Source of the DNA: Schistosoma haematobium
Lineage: Eukaryota > Platyhelminthes > Trematoda > Strigeidida > Schistosomatidae
Assembly (NCBI RefSeq): GCF_000699445.3
Contig: NC_067195.1
Location: 67,576,591-67,640,590, forward strand
Direction: 5' to 3'
DNA length: 64,000 bases
This document shows positions 56,616 to 64,000 of this stretch, piece after piece. The notes beneath the pieces are model-generated. The model was not told the DNA's origin. It saw only the letters and a program-made list of their open reading frames with translations, and made no database searches. How positions within the stretch are numbered: position 1 is the first letter of the stretch; each line of letters opens with the position of its first letter. Both the position numbers and the translations under genes were made by a program.

Positions 56616-56979
56616 TAGCAACGACGACATTAAAGATCAATTCTACGAGCGGCTGCAGTCAATCATAGAGAAATGCTCAAGAAAGGACCTCACCATTCTG
56701 ATGGGAGATCTAAATGCCAAGGTGGGAATAGACAACACTGGATATGAAGATATTATGGGACGACATGGACTGGGAGAGAGGAACGAAAATGGAGAAAGAT
56801 TTGCAAATTTGTGTGCATTCAACAAATTGGTCATAGGAGGCACAATATTTCCACACAAACGTATACACAAGGCTACATGGATCTCACCGGACCACACTAC
56901 AGAGAACCAAATAGACCATATTTGCATCAAAAAAATTCCGAAGGACAATGGAAGATGTGAGAACCAGGAGAGGTGCTGA
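56581..56979 (+). CDS. RTE endonuclease, C-terminal part (frame 2)
   Basis: Continues the domain one base out of register with the upstream frame: [15 protein letters not shown], then [14 protein letters not shown] (the G-D-x-N catalytic motif), then [20 protein letters not shown], the conserved late endonuclease block. A second shift occurs in the A7 run at 56,930-56,936, where the reading passes into the third frame. Both shifts are single-base changes, one of them in a homopolymer, so sequencing or assembly error is possible. The ATG here is probably just an internal methionine. Confidence 0.75.
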   Translation: MNIIQCYAPTNDSNDDIKDQFYERLQSIIEKCSRKDLTILMGDLNAKVGIDNTGYEDIMGRHGLGERNENGERFANLCAFNKLVIGGTIFPHKRIHKATWISPDHTTENQIDHICIKKIPKDNGRCENQERC

Positions 56980-59212
56980 CGTAGCTTCAGATCACCACCT
57001 AGTTGTAGCCAATTTAAAACTGAAGCTAAAAAAGAACTGGACAACTGGACAAACAGCAATACAAAGGTTCAATACAGCCTTCCTTCGAGATACTGACAAA
57101 CTCAATGAATTCAAGATAGCTCTCAACAACAGATTCCAAGCCTTTCAAGATCTACTGAAGGAAGAAGAAACCACCATAGAGGACAACTGGAAAGGCATCA
57201 AAGAAACATTGACTTCAACGTGTCAAGAGGTTCTGGGCCTAAAGAAACACCATCATAAGGAATGGATCTCTATAGAAACACTGGACAAGATCAAAGAAAG
57301 GAAGAACAAGAAGACAGCAATTAACAACAGCCGAACACGAGCAGAGAAAGTCCAAGCACAAGCTGAATACATAGAAGCAAACAAGCAAGTGAAGAGGAGC
57401 ATTAGAGCCGACAGGAAGAAATACGTGGAAGAATTAGCAACGACGGCAGAAAAAGCTGCTAGAGAAGGAAATATGAAACAGCTCTACGATACAACGATGA
57501 AACTATCAGGGAAATACAGTAAACCAGAGAGGCCGGTCAAAGACAAAGAAGGCAAGCCAATCACTGAAATTCAACAACAGCGAAACAGATGGGTAGAATA
57601 CTTCGAGGAACTCCTGAATAGGCCGGCTCCAATGAATCCACCGAACATCGAAGCAGCACACACAGATCTTCCTATAGATGTCAACCCACCAACGACGGAA
57701 GAAATTAGAATGGCCGTCAGACAAATCAAGAACGGGAAAGCAGCAGGACCCGACAACATACCAGCTGAAGCACTGAAATCAGACGTCGAAGTAACCACAA
57801 GCATGCTTTACCCTCTATTCAAAAAGATTTGGGAGGAGGAACAAGTGCCGATGGACTGGAAAGAGGGACACCTCGTCAAGATTCCAAAGAAAGGAGATCT
57901 GAGCAAATGTGAAAACTACAGAGGCATTACACTACTGTCAATACCAGGGAAAGTCTTCAACAGGGTGTTGCTGAACCGGATGAAGGATGCAGTAGATGCC
58001 CAACTTCGAGATCAACAAGCTGGATTCCGAAAGGATCGGTCGTGCACAGACCAAATTGCAACACTACGGATCATCGTCGAACAATCAGTTGAGTGGAACT
58101 CGTCACTATACATCAACTTCATTGATTATGAAAAGGCATTCGACAGTGTAGATAGGAGGACATTATGGAAACTTCTTCGACACTACGGAGTTCCTGAGAA
58201 GATTGTCAATATTATCCGGAACTCATACGACGGACTACAGTGCAAAGTAGTGCATGGAGGACAGCTGACAGATGCATTCCAAGTAAGGACCGGAGTCAGA
58301 CAAGGCTGTTTACTCTCTCCCTTCCTCTTTCTTCTGGTGGTCGACTGGATTATGAAGACCTCGACATCTGAAGGAAAACACGGAATACAATGGACAGCTC
58401 AGAACCAATTAGACGATCTGGACTTCGCAGATGACCTAGCCCTCCTATCACGTACACGTGAACAGATTCAGATAAAGACAGCCAATGTAGCAGCAGTCTC
58501 TGCATCAGTAGGCCTCAGCATACACAAAGGGAAAACCAAGGTCCTCAAATTCAAAGCGGAGAACAGCAATCCAATCACCCTTGATGGCGAAACTCTGGAA
58601 GATGTAGAATCCTTCACATACCTGGGAAGCATCGTCGATAGACATGGAGGTTCAGATGCAGACGTAAAGGCGAGGATTGGCAAAGCAAGGGCCGCATTCC
58701 TACAATTGAAGAACATATGGAACTCAAAACAACTTTCAACCAATATCAAAGTGAGAATCTTCAATACGAACGTCAAGGCAATTCTACTGTATGGAGCTGA
58801 AACTTGGAGAACTACAACAACCACAATCAAGAAAGTACAAGTATTTATAAATAGCTGTCTACGCAAGATACTCAACATCCATTGGCCGGATACCATCAGC
58901 AATAGCCTTGTGTGGGAGAGAACAAACCAACTTCCAGCTGAAGAGGAAATTAGGAAAAGACGATGGAAATGGATAGGACATACATTACGCAAATCGTCAA
59001 ACTGCATCACGAGGCAAGCTCTAACTTGGAATCCTGAAGGGAAGCGGAAAAGAGGAAGGCCAAAGAACACATTACGTCGGATAATAGAAGCAGATATGAA
59101 AAGGATGAATTACAACTGGAAGGAGCTGGAAAGGATTGCCCAGGACAGGGTTGGATGGAGAATGCTGGTGAGCGACCTATGCTCCTTCACGAGGAGTAAC
59201 AGGTGTAAGTAA
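56948..59212 (+). CDS. RTE reverse transcriptase (frame 3), 754 codons
   Basis: Begins with the last endonuclease block ([18 protein letters not shown], the S-D-H motif), so the real protein is an endonuclease-RT fusion of about 1,000 residues. After a lysine/glutamate-rich helical linker (about residues 60-200) comes the RT. Recognisable blocks are [25 protein letters not shown] (about 324), [30 protein letters not shown] (about 391, first catalytic D), [14 protein letters not shown], and [10 protein letters not shown] (about 493, catalytic D-D). GKTKVLKF and [10 protein letters not shown] (about 557) follow. The C-terminal part has [20 protein letters not shown] and ends in the 3' UTR-like stretch. 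The frame is fully open with all catalytic residues, so the RT itself is likely competent. The long open frame opposite (58,468-59,070) is a shadow. Confidence 0.92.
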   Translation: MEDVRTRRGADVASDHHLVVANLKLKLKKNWTTGQTAIQRFNTAFLRDTDKLNEFKIALNNRFQAFQDLLKEEETTIEDNWKGIKETLTSTCQEVLGLKKHHHKEWISIETLDKIKERKNKKTAINNSRTRAEKVQAQAEYIEANKQVKRSIRADRKKYVEELATTAEKAAREGNMKQLYDTTMKLSGKYSKPERPVKDKEGKPITEIQQQRNRWVEYFEELLNRPAPMNPPNIEAAHTDLPIDVNPPTTEEIRMAVRQIKNGKAAGPDNIPAEALKSDVEVTTSMLYPLFKKIWEEEQVPMDWKEGHLVKIPKKGDLSKCENYRGITLLSIPGKVFNRVLLNRMKDAVDAQLRDQQAGFRKDRSCTDQIATLRIIVEQSVEWNSSLYINFIDYEKAFDSVDRRTLWKLLRHYGVPEKIVNIIRNSYDGLQCKVVHGGQLTDAFQVRTGVRQGCLLSPFLFLLVVDWIMKTSTSEGKHGIQWTAQNQLDDLDFADDLALLSRTREQIQIKTANVAAVSASVGLSIHKGKTKVLKFKAENSNPITLDGETLEDVESFTYLGSIVDRHGGSDADVKARIGKARAAFLQLKNIWNSKQLSTNIKVRIFNTNVKAILLYGAETWRTTTTTIKKVQVFINSCLRKILNIHWPDTISNSLVWERTNQLPAEEEIRKRRWKWIGHTLRKSSNCITRQALTWNPEGKRKRGRPKNTLRRIIEADMKRMNYNWKELERIAQDRVGWRMLVSDLCSFTRSNRCK

Positions 59213-59236
59213 AAAGTAAGTAAGAAAAGGTATTTT

Positions 59237-59404
59237 GAGGTAGTTAACTTTAGAAATTAAATTTACAACCATAGAAAATATTTAGAAGTAAATCGGTTTC
59301 TTATATCTTGAATAAGTTTCTGTAATGAACATATTATGAGTTTAAGGTTTGAAAGTAAATTATAAACCGTGATATACTCAGAAATCACTTATAAACATTA
59401 TTAT
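59237..59404. other. AT-rich spacer
   Basis: No recognised feature. Confidence 0.4.
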
Positions 59405-59695
59405 TATTAATTCACTTGGTATTGTTTACTTGAAGCTTTCCATTGATATTTAGGGCTGCTATTGATCAGTCTCTTATTGGCATATGTGCATACTGCGCGT
59501 ATCACCCCAATATTGCCTTAAGTGGCTATTAGGACTCAGTAGCTAAGTAGATAACGTGATGGCGTTTGAAGCGAACGATACTGGGCTCGAGTCCCGAAGT
59601 GAACATCAACGTTAGGATGCAGGTAGATCTAGCCGACGAATCCCAGATAGGATAATACGTGCGTCCTGGATCCCACTGCCGACCACTATTAGTAT
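59405..59695. mobile_element. SM-alpha-like SINE inverted pair
   Basis: A minus-strand tail (59,405-59,522, TTCACTTGGTATTG and TGATCAGTCTCTTATTGGCA) is joined to a plus-strand head (GGACTCAGTAGCTAAGTAGA; B box CTGGGCTCGAGTCCC), then a hammerhead with a damaged core (CCGACGA; stem II ATCC/GGAT; AATA for GAAA). The cleavage-site side GTGCGTCCTGGATCCCACTG is retained. The head is well preserved although the ribozyme is not. Confidence 0.65.
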
Positions 59696-60059
59696 TTGCT
59701 TATTTTTACTATATATTTTAATTTTTTACTTCTTACCAATACATCGTTAATTGAATCTTTCTACCTACTCGTTGGTTAGTAGAAAACAATGAAATTATGG
59801 AAATCATTTAGTTAGTCCCTTACATTTTATTAAATTATCTGCAATAAAAACATTTCTAATAATTGTGAACTGATTTTCTACAAGCATAGGACAGCTACAT
59901 ATAACTTTGATAAATGAGGATATGCAACAGAAAATAGTAAGAACAAGAATATGAACATCTCATAAATTAAAAATGTTCGTTAGCATAGGGCTTTCAAAAT
60001 AGGTTTTCGTCTTATATAACACCATTCAACTTGTATTGCAAAGACCATATAAGTGAAAT
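59696..60059. other. AT-rich stretch, no gene
   Basis: No recognised feature. Confidence 0.4.
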
Positions 60060-62460
60060 CAAATGTTACAATAAAATATTGAATTGTTTTCCATCACAAT
60101 AATAAATGATAACACTATTCTCTATGCAATCATAAAACTGACGTCTGGTTCTCAGTTTGACTCTGATTGACGATAACGATAAAAACAGTTCAAACAAGTG
60201 TATTTCAAAATAATATGAATTAACAATCAGACAATGACTCAATATAAATATGGCAACCATCAAGTATCGTCAAACACTGACTATCAGTAAGACAATGCAA
60301 CACTTTTGATGGCCATCAATATGAACAGTAAATCATATTAATCTGATTAGAAGAACCCAAAGAATTTATATTTTACGAAACCACAAAATCAAACAGAAAT
60401 CTTAATAAATACTTATAAATAAACTGAATTCATAGTTTACAATGAAGAATAACACCGTAATTTAACGAGCCAGGAAATCGATTTAATTACTGATTAATTA
60501 AAAACTCGAAATTTCACTAAGACGATTGATGCCAGAGGAGATTCACTTTGTAAATAACTGGGAAAAGAGGAATAAATGTCAATAATTTTGTCTTTCGTTG
60601 GCATTCTGATTACACGTAAACAAAAAAATAGAATATTCCTACCACTGTTTGTAAATTTAACACTGATAATGAAGTAATTAAGCCTAGTTAGGAATGTAAC
60701 AAATAAAAACAATATAATTATAAAGACAAAACATCGTTAAAATCTGTTAGAACTAAATGACTGAATCAACTACTCTAAAAATGGAGTACCAGTGATTGAA
60801 GACATAGCTACCAATTTTGTTCTTGAAAGTAGTTAGTAGTAAAATATTCGGATGGAAATTTTCATCACGAACTGACAAAATTTGTCCAATCGTGACTGGA
60901 GGAATAAACCAAATAGTGAATAAGAAGATAACTCCCCGATGAAATTTAACGATGATCATACTAGACTAAAAACTGATTGAGATGGAAGATGTTGACGACT
61001 GGATTCTAACTCAACCATCTAGTGATTTCGCACTCACTATGAGACATGGAAGTAATGTGTTCGATTTTGTGTGTACATTTCTAAACAGTCCTAAGTAGCT
61101 GCCTAGTAATCCTTCGATTTTCCATGAATCTTCATCTGTTGTTAGTTTGATATTGAAAACCATGTTCGTTTTTCCACAAAACTGAACATGAAAATGGGAT
61201 AAAATGTTTCTCTGTGAGCTACAAACCAAGTTATCTAAATAAACTGGATAAGTTTAAATGTTGCTGCTGACTGTATTTTTAATATTTAGTCGCATATAAA
61301 TGTAATGAGGGTTTAAAGACAAATTAATTCATTTGATCTTTTGAGTATTTTTTCTTAACCACAAATCAATTTTAGTGCATACCATAATGTTACTGGTGAG
61401 TAGTATAAATCAGTTTACGAATCCAAGAAAAATTGATGAAGAAATTATTATGGAATAACACGTTATTTCCATGATAAATACCTAAAATTGTATGGATTTA
61501 TGTTAATTCGTAAGATTACAAGGTAATAAAAGAAAATGTCTAAATTTGTTGATTATTACATTAAAGTTGCATTTTCTAAATTGAAAGATACAGCTCAATC
61601 TACATCAAGTCAGCTAGCTGTTATGTGTATAAACATGTTTAATGGTTCAAAATAAAAAATATATAGGCACTCATGTAAAGTTATTCAGAGCCCATAAAAC
61701 CTTATTTTCGAACTGTTAGGAATTAACGGAAAGATTCTAAACATTAGTAACTCTTCACTGCTGAGGTGATAAACGATATCCTCTTTGGTGTTGGGATAGC
61801 AGGATGAAGTTTTGACAGCTAAACTTAAACCTATCTCAAATGTGCTTATCAGTGATAAATAGTTTTATGTCTCAGAAATTTACAGTATGGATGCACTGAG
61901 ATCTAGTTACCTTGTTTTTGAAGATAGCGGAAATCACTTGTCAGTCAGTGAAGTCATTTTTCACTGTCGCTTATCTTGACTACATCAATAACAACTATAA
62001 ATTGCTTATCCATGGAGTGATTCGAAGAAACGATAGTAGGAAAACTTAATAAGGAGATTATAATGTAAAAAGGTGTGCTATACTTATTTACTTTAACCGA
62101 ATATGTTAGAATGATTGAATATTTTGGATATTTTGACATTGAAAAACACCGTATCCATGATATCTTGCTGAGAAGCACTTATACCCAGGACAGTCAAACA
62201 GAATAATTTTGAATTAGAAAATGAAAACAGTTAAGCTCATCATTACTAATAATGGAAATTCATTATTCAACATAGGTTTCAATATGCCATAAATGCTTGT
62301 TATATCATGTATTTACAAGTTCTCATGTATGTGAATGCTCGTATATAGGGTGAAGTAATGAAGAAAGGTACAACATTCACCAAAGTGACTTTAAGATCAC
62401 TCTAAACCCTAATATCAGATAGAAGCAGAAGGTAAATAACCATATCCCCCTAAGGCTAAA
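60060..62460 (-). pseudogene. Possible decayed cadherin-repeat region
   Basis: Several co-oriented minus-strand segments in different frames, separated by stops, resemble parts of cadherin repeats. They are KVTLVNVVPFFITSPYI (near 62,380), LTVLGISASQQDIMDTVFFN (near 62,170), EDIVYHLSSEELLMFRIFP (near 61,755), CLIVSAKSLDG before a stop (near 61,040), LTDFNDVLSL (near 60,745, like the calcium-binding D-x-N-D), and SYLQSESPLASIVLVKFRVF (near 60,535, like the repeat-start 'V-x-E-x-x-P-x-G-x-x-V'). The frame at 60,959-60,753 starts with a hydrophobic stretch like a signal peptide. No single frame spans a whole repeat and I see no convincing splice sites, so a dead protocadherin-like copy seems likelier than live exons. 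Each match is weak; the case rests on number and shared orientation. Confidence 0.35.
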
Positions 62461-62750
62461 TATGTAAACGAAATAGGTCATGCAGTTAACATTCAAACTA
62501 ATCTCAACTCTTTACACATAAACTGTCAAAGATACATTCTTAAGTTTGTAAAAACTATTCACGTATTTTACTTCCACTTTTGCGTACACAAAAATAATTT
62601 CTTTTCATCCTAAACTTTTTTTGCATAATTCATTTGCGATTTGGTGGTCAGCATCAAAATTTTTCATTCTTTCTCAAGCCTTATTTCCTTCTGTATTTTT
62701 CCTACCTCACCACTCTCAATCAGTTTTTAATTAATATAACTTAACAGATA
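62461..62750. other. AT-rich spacer, no gene
   Basis: No recognised feature. Confidence 0.4.
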
Positions 62751-62754
62751 AATA

Positions 62755-62925
62755 TATGGTTTGACTGATAGGTCCTGAGTTCGAATTTCGCGAGACATGA
62801 TCGTGGATATGCACTGTTGACGAGTCCCACAATAGAACGAAACGACCGTTCAGTACTTCCAGGTTTTCCATGTTGATCTAGCTTCAATTGACTCATGGTC
62901 TCAATCACTGAAAAGATATGTTCTA
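62755..62925 (+). mobile_element. Family A SINE, 5'-truncated
   Basis: Starts in the head just before the B box (GACTGATAGGTCCTGAGTTC). The hammerhead reads TTGACGA with stem II GTCC/GAAC and an intact GAAA, so C3 is lost. The tail ends at GGTCTCAATCACTG. Confidence 0.65.
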
Positions 62926-63459
62926 ACTGTTCGAAATGTATTGTTGATATACATTATATTTCAGATCAATTCCACTTTCACGTAATATTATTCCAATAAC
63001 TAGAGATTTTTAATGAAATTTCTTGTTTTTCTTGTCTACATTCATGTGAATTCATTAATTATTCCAAACGAAATAAATTAGTACTGAATGTTTTATATTT
63101 CTTTGTTCAAAATATATTCAGTTTTATTAAATTGTTGTTCCTAGCTTGAATAATAACAAATACTTTTTTGTTTCCTATTTATGTAAATGTATTATATCCT
63201 ATAACAGTTTTATATAGCTTGAATAAATCGAATGATAATTATATTATCTACTAAAAATAGTGTCTAAGAGTTTCGAAATAAACTATTGATCAGCATGTAT
63301 AATCATAGGATTATGAATTCATTTTATTCGATCACATGCCTGTATCCAATTCAAAATCACTTTCTATAATTAACCAATCATTTATTAATAACTATTTATT
63401 TTGTTTATCAAAAAATAGTGAATTGTTTAGGATGTTTATATTGAAATGATATTTTCAAA
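62926..63459. other. AT-rich stretch, no gene
   Basis: No recognised feature. Confidence 0.4.
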
Positions 63460-63785
63460 ATGATCTGTTGTAAGAAAGTAACTCACTGAAGGTAATGGTG
63501 GATGTATCGATCAATTTCGTCGATTAGTTGAATTTAGACATTAACACCATTGGATGCCGGCCAGCTTAGTGGTCTACAGGTTGAGTGTTAGTGAGCGAGA
63601 CTGATAGGTCCTGGGTTCGAATGTCGCGAGGCGGGATCGTGGATGCACACTGTTGAGGAGTCCACATTAGGACGAAACGGCTATCCAGTGTTTCCAGGTT
63701 TTTTCATGGTGGTCTAGTTTCAAATGACTCACCATCTCAACTATTAAATTATTATAATATCCACAAAAACCCCTTCCGATACTAA
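63460..63785 (+). mobile_element. Family A SINE, long form (leader truncated)
   Basis: Begins inside the leader (GATCTGTTGTAAGAAAGTAA), closely matching 48,358 onward. The head is at about 63,555-63,625 (CAGCTTAGTGGTCTACAGG; B box CTGGGTTCGAATG), followed by a damaged hammerhead (TTGAGGA; short stem II) and a complete tail to CCCCTTCCGATACT. The shared CAGCTTAGTGG head variant links this copy with the 48.2-kb copy as a subfamily. Confidence 0.7.
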
Positions 63786-64000
63786 TATTTATATATTAAT
63801 TCACTTGAGAAAAGAACAAAATACCAAATATTATTTTGTCTTTAATAATTTTATTCAGTGAAGTAAATACATAACATCATTCATAAATGTAGGGATTAAA
63901 ATAAAACTGATTAATAGGCCATTGAGTAAAGACCAGCGTGACAATAATTTCTAGTGTTTATTGGTGGTCGAATTCTATCTGTTGAGTTTGCAATAAGATC
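63786..64000. other. AT-rich right edge, no gene
   Basis: No recognised feature. Confidence 0.4.

Larger units (their letters stand above)
55995..59236 (+). mobile_element. Full-length RTE-type non-LTR retrotransposon with 14-bp TSD
   Basis: AGAAAAGGTATTTT occurs at 55,995-56,008 and 59,223-59,236, bounding an element of about 3.2 kb (56,009-59,222). The 5' UTR (56,009-56,195) is GC-rich with GCCCGGGTAAAGGAGGAGGG. The coding region encodes an apurinic-type endonuclease then a reverse transcriptase. The 3' end is a short run of TAAG-type units (GTAAGTAAAAAGTAAGTA), typical of the RTE clade. The perfect TSD and near-complete ORF mark a recent insertion. Coding is interrupted by two +/-1 frameshifts (near 56,575 and 56,935). 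The base composition contrasts sharply with the AT-rich host DNA. Confidence 0.93.

Noticed and set aside
58468..59070. 200-codon minus open frame
   Set aside because: Shadow of the RTE reverse-transcriptase frame; the plus-strand reading has all RT motifs.

Overview
The window looks like nuclear DNA of a blood fluke (Schistosoma or a close relative). It is very AT-rich. It is densely seeded with tRNA-headed SINEs that carry hammerhead ribozymes, including copies of the SM-alpha type, and it holds RTE/SR2-type non-LTR retrotransposons and Penelope-like element (PLE) relics. The one convincing host gene is split into short exons by long introns. I cannot assign a species from sequence alone.

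Host gene. Six minus-strand exons between 22,374 and 7,686 join without a phase conflict. They encode about 343 residues laid out as an EGF-like module, a laminin-G domain, an EGF-like module and the start of a second laminin-G domain. This fits the membrane-proximal part of a non-chordate classical cadherin (CadN-like); CELSR/Fat-type cadherins are the alternative. Both gene ends lie outside what I can recognise. A second stretch on the same strand (about 60,060-62,460) holds frame-broken pieces that resemble cadherin repeats and is probably a relic.

Mobile elements. A full-length RTE-type element (56,009-59,222) has a perfect 14-bp target-site duplication (TSD) and an almost complete open frame broken only by two single-base frameshifts in the endonuclease part. 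A 5'-truncated relative lies at 49,620-50,395. An internally deleted SR2-like copy lies at 20,098-21,080, with related fragments at 4.3, 16.7 and 37.7 kb. A decayed PLE with both RT and GIY-YIG motifs lies at 41,130-42,930, and a PLE N-terminal fragment at 53,190-53,570. LTR-like repeats lie at 12.9 and 21.6 kb and possibly 28.7 kb.

Most striking feature. Three SINE families (here A, SM-alpha-like, and C) each combine a tRNA-like A/B-box head, a hammerhead ribozyme and a 3' tail. At eleven loci a minus-oriented copy and a plus-oriented copy lie tail-outward within ONE target-site duplication, so the inverted dimer itself appears to be the inserted unit. Several loci also keep a tail-to-head tandem junction, as expected from a multimeric or circular RNA template, and one joins two different families. 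The clearest case (36,811-37,180) is a palindrome with perfect arms of about 124 bp and an intact hammerhead core on each strand. A 400-bp nearly identical inverted repeat (928-1,327 / 2,958-3,357) uses the same sequence on a larger scale.

The rest is AT-rich intronic or intergenic DNA with microsatellites. I found no true tRNA or rRNA genes and no CRISPR array.
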